Origin: Silene conica
Taxonomy: Eukaryota; Streptophyta; Magnoliopsida; Caryophyllales; Caryophyllaceae
Direction of reading: 5' to 3'
Assembly: GCA_029255685.2 (NCBI GenBank)
Contig: CM055319.2
Span: 17,325,247 to 17,389,246 of the forward strand
DNA: 64,000 nucleotides
Shown here: piece by piece, positions 1 to 11,704 of the stretch
How positions within the stretch are numbered: the first letter of the stretch is position 1
Layout: each line of letters begins with the position of its first letter
Program-made: the position numbers and the translations under genes
Notes under the pieces: generated by a model
Told to the model about the DNA's origin: nothing
The model's database searches: none
The model's input: only the letters and a program-made list of their open reading frames with translations

Positions 1-3000
1 AGCTTAATAACATTTAAGGTTGTTTTATACATGTATTGGCCAAATGACAAATTGGTAAAAAAAACTAAGGGAGTAACCGAAAATTTTATTTGGACAAATT
101 GGATAAAGCAAATGAGTTCATGGACAAATACACCAAAAAAAAAAATAATCATTCAATAATTAGTGCTTGCTTACAAAACTTAACTTCATAATCACTCATC
201 TTCCCTACCACCAATACTAGATTTGGCCAAATGTGGGCCAAACCGTTTGGCCCGTTCTGTTCGGCCCGCTTTGTTTGCGGGTTTGGTCACAAAAAAATTT
301 AAAATAAGTGGGTACGGATAAGAAAATTAGGCCTGCTAAAATTGATTGACGGGCTTGGACTAAATAAATTGTCCACAGACAACCCGCTAGGCCCGCTACA
401 TAACCTTACAAAAAATTAAAAAAAATTAAAACTGAGAAATATTATATTCACAATAGTATGTGTGTAATTAAGATTGGTTACGACGAAAAGGGTTATCGTT
501 AGGTAAATTTTTTACTTACTTTTATTCTATCATTAAATTAGTAATATTCTCTTCCCAAATATATTTGTTTCTACTATTTGGTTATATCGGTAAATTAGCT
601 ATTAATATATATGTATAATATCTTATGATTCTCCACTACAAGAATAACTGGATCGGGCGACAGTTTTTGGCGACTGCAATAGGTAGTCGCCAATTTGGCG
701 ACAGAACAAAATAATCGGGCGACTGAAATTAGTCGCCTATTTGGCGACAGAACCAATTTCCCAGATTTCCCACCACCGACACACACGGGCGACAGAAATA
801 CCAATTATAGTGGGCCCGCCATGGCGGACATTACGGTGTCTTATTAGTTGAGATGCATTACATTATATCACTTAAAATCCTTTACCTAGACTTGTGTAAG
901 ACGGTTATATACAAAATGTTATTTGATAACAGATCTTTTCATTATCATATTACCGGGTAGCTAATTAATTAAAAGACTTATTTAATAGTTTAATAACATT
1001 TAAGGTTGTTTTATACATGTATTGGGCAAATAGACAAATTGGTAAAAAAACCTAAGGAGTTGGACAAATAGGAAAAACCAAATGAGTTGTTGGACAAATA
1101 CACGAAAAAATAAATAATCATTCAATAATTAGTGCTTGCTTACAAAACTCAACTTCATAATCATTCATCTTCCTTACCACCTAGTACTAGATTTGGCAAA
1201 ATGTGGGCCAATCCGTTTGGCCCGTCCTGTCCGTCCCGCTTTGTTAGCGGGTTTGGTCACAAAAAAATCTAAAATAAGTGGGTACGGACAAGAATATTAG
1301 GCCTACTAAAATTAATGGAAGGGCTTGGACTAAATAAAATCGTCCACAGAAAACCCGCTAGGCCGCCTACATAACCTAACAAAAATTAATAAAAATAAAA
1401 ACTGAAAGATATTATATTCAAAATAGTATGTGTGTAATGAAAATTGATTATGAGCTAAAGGGTTATCGTTAGGTAAATTTGTTACTTACTTTTATTCTAC
1501 CATTAAATTATTAATTTTCTCCCAAATATATTTGTTTCTACTATTCGGTTATATCAATAAATTTGCTATTAATATATATGTATAATATCTTATGATACTC
1601 ACGGGTTTCATATCGAGGATGAAGAGAAAGACGTGAATAATCACAGATAAAGACGTGTATTCCTACACTGATAGATATTTTAAAGTGTTTTGAGACTTTA
1701 TATAAAACAACTATAATGTTTAGTTACTATTTTGAAAGTTGTGAACAAGATATTAACTCTTAAGTTATAAGTTTTATTTTGCAAATTTGGTAATCGTGAT
1801 GTTTTTTTTATCGTTTTGTTGGTTTGATTTTACAGTAATTAATTTCATTAAAAGCCCTCTAACCCGCGCGTTGGCCCGCTAAGGTATATAGGGGGTGGGG
1901 GGGTACGGGCAGTTATAGTGGGTCTGCCATTGCGGATATTACAGTGTCTTATTAGTTGAGATGCATTACATTATATTACTCAAAATCCTTTCCCTAGAGT
2001 TGTATAAGACGGTTATATACAAAATATTATTTTATAACAGATCCTTTCATTATCATATTACCTAGTAGCTAATTAATTAAAAGACTTATTTTATAGTTTA
2101 ATATAACATTTAAGGGTTTTTTTTACATGTATTGGCCAAATTGACATATTGGTAAAAAAAATTAAAGAGTTATGGGGTAACTAAAATTTTTATTTGGACA
2201 AATTGGAAAAACCAAATGAATACTTGGACAAATATACCAAAAAATAAATAATCATTCAATAATTAGTTCTTGCACACAAAACTCAACTTCATAATCACTC
2301 ATCTTCCTCACCACCTAATATTAGATTTGCCCAAATGTAAGCCAACCCGTTTGGCCCGCTTTGCAGCGGGTTTTGTCAAAAAAAATTTAAAATAAGTGGG
2401 TACGGACAAGAAAATTAGGCCTGCTAAAATTAATGGACGGGTTTGGACTAAATATAATTGTCCACATACAACCCGCTAGGCTCGCTACATAACCTAACAA
2501 AAATTAATAAAAATAAAAACTGAAAAATATTATATTCAAAATAGTATGTGTGTAATGAAGATTGGTTACGAGCTAAAGGATTATCGTTCGGTAAATCTTT
2601 TACTTACTTTTATTTTACCATTAAGTAATTCTCTCCCCAAATATATTTGTTTCAACTATTTTGTTATATCAGTAAATTAGCTATTAATATATATGTATTA
2701 TATCTTATGATTCTCACGGGTTTCATTTCGAGGATGAAGAGAAAGATGTGAATAATGACAGATAAAACATGTCTTCCTCCACTAATAATTTAAAGTGTTT
2801 TGTGGCTTTATATGAAACAACTATAATGTTTAGTTAATATTTGGAAAGTTGTGAACAAGATCTTAACTCTTAAGTTATAAGTTTTATTTTGCAAATTTGC
2901 TAATCATGATGTTTTTTTTACCGTTTCGTTGGTTTGATTTTTCAGTAATTAATTTCATTAAAACCCACTAGCCCGCGCGGTTTCCCTCTAAGGTATATTG

Positions 3001-3477
3001 GCGCGGGTATGGGCAGTTATAGTGGGGCCGCCATGGCGGACATTACGGTGTCTTATTAGTTGAGATGCATTACATTATATCACGTAAAATCCTTTACCTA
3101 GACAAATTGGACAAATTGGAAAACCAAATGAGTTCTTGGACAAATACACCAAAAAATAAATAATCATTCAATAATTTGTGCTTGCTTACAAAACTCAACT
3201 TCATAATCACTCATCTTCCCTACCACCTAATACTAGATTTGGCAAAATGTGGGCTAACCCGTTTGGCCCGTCCTGTTCGGCCCGCTTTGCTAGCGGGTTT
3301 GGTGACAAAAAATTCAAAATAAGTGGGCACAAACTAGAAAATTAGGCCTGCTAAAATTAATTGACGAGGTTGGACTAAATAAAATTGTTCATAGACAACC
3401 CGCTAGGGCCGCTACATAACCTAACAAAAATTAATAAAAATTAAAACAGAAAAATATTATATTCAAAATAGTATAAA
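1..3477. repeat. Tandem array of a ~1.1 kb AT-rich repeat, four copies (array A)
   Basis: The same block recurs head to tail. One anchor (catttaaggttgtttt-like) lies at about 11, 997 and 2107. A second anchor (ataatcactcatcttcc-like) lies at about 189, 1158, 2291 and 3202. Each unit has a GC-richer patch reading like cccgtttggcccg and ends near ccgccatggcgga. The first unit has lost ~400 bp, replaced by a CACTA end. The fourth lacks its beginning and is cut off by a Copia remnant. Two further copies lie at 19084-21992. No ORF is conserved between copies, so I see a non-coding satellite-like or locally amplified sequence of unknown class. Confidence 0.85.
634..803 (+). mobile_element. CACTA (En/Spm-type) transposon end fragment
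   Basis: The segment opens with CACTACAAGAA, the usual terminus of plant CACTA elements. Subterminal repeats follow: ggcgactgcaataggtagtcgcc-like inverted pairs and several ggcgacag motifs. It sits exactly where the first 1.1 kb repeat departs from its sister copies, which rejoin at about 801. No opposite-orientation terminus (TTCTTGTAGTG) is seen, so only one end remains. The family is inferred from the terminus and subterminal pattern; there is no transposase. Confidence 0.6.
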
Positions 3478-3882
3478 ACCTGACTTGTCGTAAAAGGTTT
3501 TAATCAAAGACTCGGTGTTGACTACTCGGAAACATTTTGTCCCGTCATAAAACCCGCCACCATCCGCTTTGTTCTTACCTTTGTCGTTTCAAAATGATGG
3601 CACCTCCATCAACTTGACGTCAACAACGCCTTCTTACAAGGCACCCTCACCTTATCAGCCTTCATGGATCAACCACCCGGTTTTGTAGACACCGAGAAAC
3701 CCGAGTATGTCTGCCAACTCCGAAAAGCAATCTATGGCTTAAAACAAGCCCCCCGAGCATGGTTCACCGAACTCAAATCCTACCTTCTTACTCTCAGTTT
3801 TCGCAATTCGGTATCTGACCCATCTCTGTTTATGTTAAAATCTTGAAACACCACTCTTTTTGTACTTGTTTAAGTTGACGAC
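3478..3882 (+). pseudogene. Copia reverse transcriptase remnant, 5' part
   Basis: Translation gives Ty1/copia RT blocks: a GFNQ..GVDYSETFCPV block, then QLDVNNAFLQG, MDQPPGFVD and YGLKQAPRAW. Stop codons lie at about 3597 and after ..SLFMLKS, so the copy is dead. The sequence starts abruptly inside RT at ~3478, joined to the 1.1 kb repeat; gag, protease and integrase are absent. The break at 3882 falls in the codons of the catalytic V-D-D motif, where a solo LTR is inserted. Reading resumes at 6502. Confidence 0.9.
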
Positions 3883-6501
3883 GGTAAAACCTCACCTCGC
3901 GACAGCGGAAATTAAACACACAATATACTAAAAATGCAGCGGAATTTAAACTTTTTAAGTAAACATAACTAAACATGCGAGGTGAAAGTACTACATACTG
4001 AAATGCGGAAAACGAAAGAACATAATTAAGTATTAAATCGTAAGTACAAAATCGCAGCCCGAGATAGCATATCCCTACAGGCACAAAAACTGTTTAAACC
4101 AAAACTAAGGTCTAACTAACGAAATTAGGTAAAGTTATCGATGAAGGATCATCGTTCGCTAGCCTCCGTGAAATCCCCCTGTACGATCACCACCAACCTA
4201 CACACATACAACATGTGCACCACAGTCAGTGGGGAGTGACTAGAGATGCTCCTAGCCATCTATTGTCACAGACATAAGCATATAACCACATATAAACAAT
4301 TATCATATTCCAACATAAACATAATCATGTGAAATAATCATTCATCCATTCTTATCTTAGCATAATCATGTAATTAGATCAAGTACCGCAACTCAGGTAT
4401 ATCTAAAACATATATTCAACAATGATAGCACAATACCCCGACTCAACCAAGCTAGCACAATTCAACAGTATCTAAGTCTAACCCCGACTCAGGTGAACTT
4501 AGACACAATCAATCAGCAATTTCAATCATGAAGCCCGACTCAGGCATGAAAAGATACAATCAGCTAGTATTGGTTCAGAGGTCCCGACTCAGACATAACC
4601 AATACTTTGAGAATGAATCAGAGGTACCGACTCAGACATGATCCACCGGTCATAGAAACTCACAAAGGAATAGAGGTCCCGACTCAGACATATCCCAATG
4701 CATCAACCATACACGCACGTAACGAATCAGAGGTCCCGACTCAGACATTTTTGTCACGCGACATACACACACGTATTCAACTAGAGGTTCCGACTCAGAC
4801 ATAGTTCGATACGCAACATACAAAGATACATATTGTACTCTAGAGGTCTCGACTCGGACATATTTCCAATACGCAGCAAATCCAAACTATGACCTAGTCT
4901 TCCTACTAGATTATCGTTTAACATATGATAGCTTACAAGTATACAAGTCACGCGGAAGAAGAACCAATCAAATCGGAGAAACTGATCACAATTAAAACAC
5001 CTTTTACTAGAAACAGGGCTCTCAGCCGGCTGTCAGACCGTCTGCCGGTCAGCCGGCTGGGAGACCATCTCCCTAATGCAGCCTTTCAAACAAACTTAAG
5101 GAGAAAGGGTCCTCAGCCGGTGGACCAGCTGCCGGCCACCCGGCTGCCGGCCACCCGGCTGGGGATCCCTCCTCATCAACTTTTACGAATTTTTCTAAAG
5201 GAGAAGGGGCTCTTAGCCGACCCGCCGGCCGTCGGCCTGCCGACTAGGAGTCCCACTCCACAACCTTTTTCTTAAAAGTCTATACAACCATAAGGGTCTC
5301 TCAGCCGGTGGACCGGTGGCCGGCCACCCGGCTGGGAGCCCCGTCACCAAATTCCTGCGTAAAAATGCAAACAACCCATGATGGATTCTCGGCCAGTCAG
5401 CCGGCTGTCGGCCGCCGACCGGCTGGGAACCCCCTGTTCCCGCGATAACATTATTTCGACAATCTTAAACAATTCACATCTTTCTAAAATACTTCCTATA
5501 CATGATTCTAATCAACACTTCATCACTCCCAGCATGAATATCATATCAATTAGGTATATGAACATATTACAAATCATCCCACATGTATTACATATCAAAT
5601 TACTCATATAAATCATATAAGAAATAAACAGTTTGTGAACAACAAAGTTCACAAATAAACATTTTATGTATATCATATCAATTAGGCATATGAACATATT
5701 ACAAATCAACCCATCTTATGTATATAACAAATAAACATCACCCATATCAATTTCCTCATATAAATCACATAAGAAACAGTTTTTGAACAACAACAAAGTT
5801 CCTATGAATCATAAACATTACTAGGTTCACTATAAACACAACAAATCACATAGAAATGCTAATATATGACATAGGCCGAGTTTCTCATTATTGTCACTTG
5901 ATTTCCTTGCCTAGACTTCCGATTCCTCTTCCACCACGTATGAGTCCACGCCCGGGTTCTCGATCTAAGTCAACGCCTAAAAGCATAAAACACGAATTAA
6001 AATGGGTAAATTCGAGATTGAGCCAAAACAACTCGGAAAACAAGTTTAACGATTTAAGAATTGAAAGTGATAGATGTGACGGCGACGACGACAGGAACGC
6101 GTAGGAAGAAACCTTACCTCCATCCGAGTTGAATATGAGTTCGGGATGATGATTTATGTGATCTTGAAAATAAGAAAAATGGTGAAGATGAATTACTGAT
6201 TCTTTTTCTTTTGTTTTCTTGGAAAGGAAGGTAGAAGATGAATTGTGAAGGAAATGAGAAGGAAGTTCCTTTCACAATACCTTTTGTTCACTTTTGAGAC
6301 GGGTTTAACTTAAGTTGTTCGGGAATATTTGGTTACGGAAAATGCCCAGGGAATTATTCACCTTAAGATTAAATAAATCTCAAAACGGAACTAAATCGAT
6401 ATTCCTAAAATATAAGTTACGAATTTAAATAAAATATTATTAAATTTCGAAAAATACTTTAAATTATTAAATTATGTTTTACGAAAATAAGGAATGTTAC
6501 A
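3883..6501 (-). mobile_element. Solo LTR, Gypsy-type, inserted in the Copia RT
   Basis: The 2,619-bp segment is flanked by a 5-bp direct repeat ACGAC (3878-3882 and 6502-6506); removing it and one repeat restores the Copia RT frame. Its right end (gaatgttaca) and left end (gtaaaacctc...gcagcggaa) match the LTRs at 36372-39358 and 42770-45795, as does the shared aggccgagtttctcatta block at ~5873. The first base of the usual TG terminus reads G (GGTAAAACC). It holds repeated cccgactcag motifs (4435-4860) and five GC-rich palindromes (5013-5430). There is no internal domain or second LTR, so LTR-LTR recombination is inferred. The minus orientation is by analogy with the complete element. Confidence 0.88.
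4435..4865. repeat. Short tandem motif array in the solo LTR
   Basis: A motif reading ag-gt-cccgactcagacata recurs at intervals of ~55-65 bp, with drift. The complete Gypsy-type LTRs have a counterpart at the same relative place built on gactcagaggccagcttaaggcat. It is a diverged minisatellite that keeps its position within the LTR. Confidence 0.7.
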
Positions 6502-7475
6502 ACGACATTGTCGTCACCGGACCTGACACAACACACATTCACCAATTTATTACAAATTTAGCTAACAAGTTTTCACTAAAAGATCTCGAACCACTGTCAT
6601 TTTTCCTTGGTGTCGAGGTTACTCCCACAAAAACAGGTCTACATCTCAACCAATCAAAATATCTTTCAGACCTACTCCACAAATTTAAAATGCAAGATAG
6701 CTCACCCGCCACCACACCCATGGTAGCCTATCCACCACTCATTAAGGAACCGCACCAACCAACTGAAGACATTACCACATATCGTTCAATAGTCGGGAGT
6801 CTTCAATATTTATCCCTCACACGTCCCGATATCGCTTATCCCGTCCATAAACTAGCACAATTCCTTAGTCATCCAACCGTCAATCACTGGACCACGCTGA
6901 AAAGGCTACTCCGCTACTTAAATGGAATGCTTCATCTTGGTCTTCACCTCCATAAAGACACGCCCCTCACCTTACACACCTACTGTGATGTCGATTTTGG
7001 CCGTGACACTGAAGATTATATCTCAACCACCGGCTACCTTGTCTACCTTGGTCGCAACCCCATTTCATAGTCTTCAAAAAAGCAAAAATCCCTATCTCGA
7101 TCAACCACCGAGGCCGAGTTCAGGGCAGTTGCCGACACAACTTCGGAGGTCCTATGGTTAGTATCTTTACTGACCGAACTCGGATATCAACAATCGTATG
7201 CTCCAGCTATTTATTGCGATAATCTATCTGCCACTCACTACTCGACAAACCCAGTTTTCCACTCACGCATGAAACATCTCGCGCTCTCCTTTCAGTTTGT
7301 TAAAGAGCAAGTTCGCCAAGGCAACATTCGTGTTCAACACATTAATGGGGACGATCAACTTGCTGACACATTAGCCAAACCATTGCAAAAATCCAGAGTT
7401 TTCGATCTAACGTCAAAGATTGGTCTTCGTCTACGACTGTCCATCTTGCGTGAGAATGTCAATAATAAAACCTAA
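6502..7475 (+). pseudogene. Copia reverse transcriptase and RNase H remnant, 3' part
   Basis: This continues the RT broken at 3882: the tail of the VDD motif followed by IVVTG, then SFFLGVEV, the YRSIVGSLQYLS..RPDI block and RNase H (CDVDF, STTGY, TEAEFRAVA, CDNLSA, H.KHLALSFQFV, LADTLAKPL). A single frame runs through with one in-frame TAG at 7068-7070, probably from a tryptophan codon. The ORF ends at ~7475, the usual C-terminus of copia pol. The sequence to 7558 plus 18434-18602 is the element's 3' non-coding tail, interrupted by the Sirevirus. It is too decayed to be active. Confidence 0.9.
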
Positions 7476-7563
7476 TCAATCACCATCTCTCACAATCTTC
7501 CAAATATGGATAGCATTTACGCAGCATATATTCCCTGCATTATTCACTCCTCAATTTTAGGAG

Positions 7564-8957
7564 TGAAGAGTTAAGAACGAATAAACACCTAAGAGGGGGA
7601 AGGGGTGAATTAGGTGTGACCTTTTTAAAATTTTAACGACAACTACACTTGAGAGACTTAATGACGAGTAAGTTCACAAGATGAGCAAAGTGTTCTATGC
7701 AACAGTATGATTGACTGTTACACAGAAACTTGGAATCGTTCAAGTTAGCGAGAATAAAGCGAAGAGTATGTAAGTAAATAAACAAACAACCAAAGTTAAA
7801 AAATTGGTTCAGTCTCTACTCCGAGACCTACGACCAACCGTTATTTTATTGATTGTTTAGAAATTTACTCCAACAACTAAACGAATACAAGTAAAATAAC
7901 TCGCCAACCTACTCCGGTTGCATTTGCTCAAAGCTACTCCGCTTTAAGACTTGACTCAAACTTAAAGCTACTCCGCTTCAAGAGTTTTGGGACGTTCTAT
8001 CTCTGGTTTACAGGATCAGAATCTCAGATGTTCACTTAAGAACGTGGAGATTTACATTTAAGATCTAAACACGAGAATCATGGAACAAACTCATTATGTC
8101 ACAGTGTAGCTTACTGATGCATGGAGATTTTCAGACCAAGTTTGAGAAAAACGTTTGAAGACTTTTAAACTTAAAATAATTTTGCAAAACTTAAAGAAAG
8201 AACTTTGAAGGCTTAAGAGTTTTGTAGAAAACTTCAATAAATGTTGTAAAAGCCTTAGCATTGAATGAGGCTAAGGGGTTTCTTTTATAGTACTTCAAAT
8301 GTGGGTATTACCCAATGTGTACTTCCTTTGTACTTTTGTCCATTGGATAATAGCTAGCCCACTTGACAAGCAAACGTTGTTGTTTAGTTTTCATTGGCTT
8401 TTGATAAAGCAAATCAGATTTTGTTTGTAAAATATCTTCTAATAAGATGCTTAGTACTATTTACATTTCAAATGTAAACAATTCATAAGTTCTTATTATT
8501 TTACGAAATGCGGTACACTACGAATAAGACGGGTTTTTACGCTTCAATTCGTGCGTGCCAAAAGAGAAGACGATTTTACAAGAAAATAGATTTTGACAAT
8601 TATTTTCAGAAAACTAAAGTGACTGTTTTGCACATTACTTGAAAACATTTTTCTCGTACTAAAAAACTCTATGCGGTACAGACGCAACAGTCTGATGGAC
8701 TGTTGCATGACAAAGCTAACACTTGATTTTAACGAGGATGTTCCACTTACTCTTACATTTGTGACTTAGGTTACAAAGGGGATGTTCTTGACTTGTGTTG
8801 TTCTTCTTGATCATGTTTGAAACATAATGGATGATCTCTTTGTTGCCTTTGTTCTTCAATCCATTTGCTTAGCCTTGAATACTCAATTCATGCTACTTAA
8901 GAACAAACAATTAATATTAACAAGGACTTGTCATCATCAACTTAAAATGTTCCAACA
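7564..8957 (-). repeat. Sirevirus 3' LTR
   Basis: 1,394 bp, reading TGTTGGAACA...TCTTCA on the minus strand. It retains a 30-bp stretch (within ~7977-8010) that the other LTR has lost between short ctc/ctct repeats. It contains two 23-bp spaced palindromes, at 7699-7721 and 8684-8706. Confidence 0.95.
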
Positions 8958-9368
8958 AATTCCCCCTTTGATGATGACAAGCCTAAAACATGTGATTTTT
9001 CCCCCTAAACCCAAGGTCGGTCTAAACACCTAACATGATTGTTCACATATGATCAAGAGGTTAAAAAACTAATATGCCTTAGTCTAAGTAGTTCGTTCCA
9101 AGCGTCAAGCTAAGACATATTCAAGGTGAACGTTAGCCTAAGAGTTGCGGGACAAACAAACAACACATGTTAACCACATACTTCCCCCTCTTGACATCAT
9201 CAAGGGGGGACTTAAGCACCTGCAAAAGAGTTCATAACATAGTTCATACAAGCATAGTACGTAGAGTTCATAAAACAAAAACAACGAGAAAATAAACAGT
9301 GTACTTAGAACAAGTTTTTGAAAAGCCACGGGAAGGGGGGTTAATGATTAGTGGGGATGGTTGATTTT
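8958..9368 (-). promoter_or_regulatory. Sirevirus 3' non-coding region with polypurine tract and PPT-like runs
   Basis: The polypurine tract CAAAGGGGGAATT (minus strand, 8958-8970) abuts the 3' LTR and would prime plus-strand synthesis. Further purine runs on the same strand lie at about 8997-9010 (GGGGGAAAAA) and 9180-9192 (GAGGGGGAAG), the latter beside another gatgatg repeat. Repeated PPT-like boxes before the 3' LTR fit the Sirevirus lineage. No ORF lies here. Confidence 0.8.
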
Positions 9369-11330
9369 TTAGGATGCAAAGCGCTCAAGAAGATCTTCAT
9401 TCATGGTTTTGAGCTCAGCCATTGCTCCTTTCAAGTAGCTCACGTCCTTGACCAGCTGCCCCATAGTTTCAGCCAACTGATTCAACCGAGCAAGGACCTC
9501 TCTCTGATCAACATTCCCTCCCACTGTTGCTTGAGTTTTCTTTACCAAAACTCCATTAACCACGGCCATGCTCATCCTTGATAACAACCCCGATGCCATC
9601 TCATCACTCAATTTTTCTACGGTTGGGCTACCCTTTTTCACCACCCTCTCAGCAGAAAACACCAACGACAGCCACATTCCATATGGCACCACGAAAGTAG
9701 TGTCAAAAACACCGTTTTGGAAACCGGTGGCCGCTTCATGGATGCGGGAAAATATAAGGCGCGGAAGGTTGATGGGTTTGTGTTTAACAATATGGTGAAT
9801 AAGGAGCATGTCAAGAAGAGAGCATCTCCCTCGGCTATTGTTGCTAGGTACTAGGTTGCGAAATACGAGGTTAAAGACAAAGCGAATTGGGGCGGGAAGT
9901 TCAATGGCATAGATATTGGTTGGGCCCTCGGGTGCACTAGGACGAAGTACCTTGAGTACTTGAGCACTTGTGACCTCCTCCACTTCCCCCCAGTCACGTT
10001 TAGGAAACGTTGTCAACCCCACATCAGAGATCTCAAGCAACCCAGCAAGCCTCTCAATAGTGAGAACAAATGGCTTACGGTTTATCACAGCAGAAAGGGT
10101 ACCCGAAGCAACATCAACTCTGACTGTTGCATAGAATTGGATGACTTCGGACAAGTACATGGGACTATACTTGTCGAGAAGGTTCACCCAACCCTGTGCA
10201 TACATAGCTTCCTTAAAATATTTAAAAGCGGGTGATGAATCATACCAAGACTTGCGATATCGTCTTCCACTGTGAAAGCAACAGTTGAGGATACTGTGAC
10301 ATGTCTTCAATGTGTCCTCCGGCAAGTCAAGAGAGTTGAGATGATTAGCCACATCATTTTTGAAGGGTTCTGGGTATGAGGACACGGCAAGAGTGCGACA
10401 AGTGTTGGCGAGTGTCTTGTCCTCCATAATTTCCTCATCTTCTTCTTCAAGAGAGGACAAGAGCTTTGATGCTTTGGCCTTCTTAGCCGGGCGAGTTTTG
10501 GACCCGGACCCTTTGCGTTTTGCGGTTTTGGTTGCTTTGGTGGGTGGACTTTCATAGGGGATCTCATCATCCTCTTCTTCTTCGAATATTGCAGGCATCT
10601 TTCCCTTCGAACGGGTCTTAGATGAGGGTTCGGAAAACAGTGGGTCAAGCGTTTCCTCGAACACCTCATCTTCATTCTGAGTTCCTTCTTTTTCAACAGT
10701 GGTGTTCACTGTTTCATCCTCTTCCATAGCCTCCGTGTTTTTCTCCTTTGTTCCCACACTTTTTTCATTCGTTTCCGATTTTTCCTTTTCTTTGCTAGCA
10801 CTCATTTCATTGAGTGTTTCAATGACTTCATTTTCTTCTTCCTCCACAACTACCTTCGATTTTTTCTTTGATGCCTTCTCCTTTCTCTTTTCCTTTTCTT
10901 TTGATTTTTTAATTTCCTCTTCCTTTTTCTTGCTAAGATCCTTCATGATCTCATCAATCTCATCACTTTCTGTTTCCACTTCTTCCTCGACATTCAAATC
11001 AGGAATGTTGGACCTTGCTTCCTTTTCATTTTCGGTGACATTTTCATCCTCATTCTTATCAAGAGCATCTTCTTCATCAGTGTCAATGTCCACCGAGGGA
11101 TCGAGTTGAAGAGAAATGGGTTCTCTTCTTCCTTTGCCGCGCATTTTTCGACCGGTTGCACCACCTCTGACAGCCACCTTCTTACGGGATTGGACGGTTT
11201 TGGTGGATTCAGAGGCGGTAGTAATGTTGGAGTCGGGTTGGGTGGTCATATTTTTTATTTTTGCTACAAACTTTGGGTTGAAGGAGTTTATCAGATTTTG
11301 TAGTTCCCTTGCAAGGTTTTTGGGAGGCAT
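9369..11330 (-). CDS. Sirevirus envelope-position protein (function unproven), 653 codons
   Basis: The frame is open upstream to 11561, but the first ATG is at 11328-11330 (MPPKNLARELQ...), so I start there. Residues ~80-330 are very rich in Glu, Lys, Asp and Ser, with long charged runs (KKKEEE, EEEDDE) and basic clusters such as KRKGSGSKTRPAKKAKA that resemble a nuclear localisation signal. The C-terminal ~270 residues form a globular part (from about SPAFKYFKEAMYAQGW) like the 'putative plant transposon protein' domain, and the last ~50 residues have coiled-coil spacing. I see no signal peptide or clear membrane segment, so calling it an envelope rests on position only. It follows pol by ~370 bp and has no internal stops. 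Confidence 0.85.
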   Translation of the reverse strand: MPPKNLARELQNLINSFNPKFVAKIKNMTTQPDSNITTASESTKTVQSRKKVAVRGGATGRKMRGKGRREPISLQLDPSVDIDTDEEDALDKNEDENVTENEKEARSNIPDLNVEEEVETESDEIDEIMKDLSKKKEEEIKKSKEKEKRKEKASKKKSKVVVEEEENEVIETLNEMSASKEKEKSETNEKSVGTKEKNTEAMEEDETVNTTVEKEGTQNEDEVFEETLDPLFSEPSSKTRSKGKMPAIFEEEEDDEIPYESPPTKATKTAKRKGSGSKTRPAKKAKASKLLSSLEEEDEEIMEDKTLANTCRTLAVSSYPEPFKNDVANHLNSLDLPEDTLKTCHSILNCCFHSGRRYRKSWYDSSPAFKYFKEAMYAQGWVNLLDKYSPMYLSEVIQFYATVRVDVASGTLSAVINRKPFVLTIERLAGLLEISDVGLTTFPKRDWGEVEEVTSAQVLKVLRPSAPEGPTNIYAIELPAPIRFVFNLVFRNLVPSNNSRGRCSLLDMLLIHHIVKHKPINLPRLIFSRIHEAATGFQNGVFDTTFVVPYGMWLSLVFSAERVVKKGSPTVEKLSDEMASGLLSRMSMAVVNGVLVKKTQATVGGNVDQREVLARLNQLAETMGQLVKDVSYLKGAMAELKTMNEDLLERFAS

Positions 11331-11704
11331 TTTATTGAAGAGGGGAGATGGAGAGTGTACGGTTATGGTTGAGGAAGGAGAGGGGTTTGGCAGTTTCCTT
11401 TTTGAATTTTGTACAATAAAAGTACAAGTTGCATGGGGAATAAAAGGATAGGTGTAGGTGGTTATAAGTTTAAATGTAGAAGGATGTACTTTTGAGAGGG
11501 ATAGTTGGTTTGATTTGACAACACATTTAATTTTGAGTGGCTCAACAAGTTTAAAGTACACTATTTACTTTATTGTAATTTTATTTCACATAAACTTGTA
11601 CTACACATAATATTAAACCAAGTAATGAATACTTATTTTTAGCATGCATTAAGTCATCTCCTCTAGTCAATCATGTAGGAGAAGTACGTGATTTTTCAAT
11701 TTCG

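Noticed and set aside
10699-11451. Plus-strand ORFs rich in Ser and Phe
   Set aside because: They are the antisense of the Glu/Lys-rich part of the env-position ORF.
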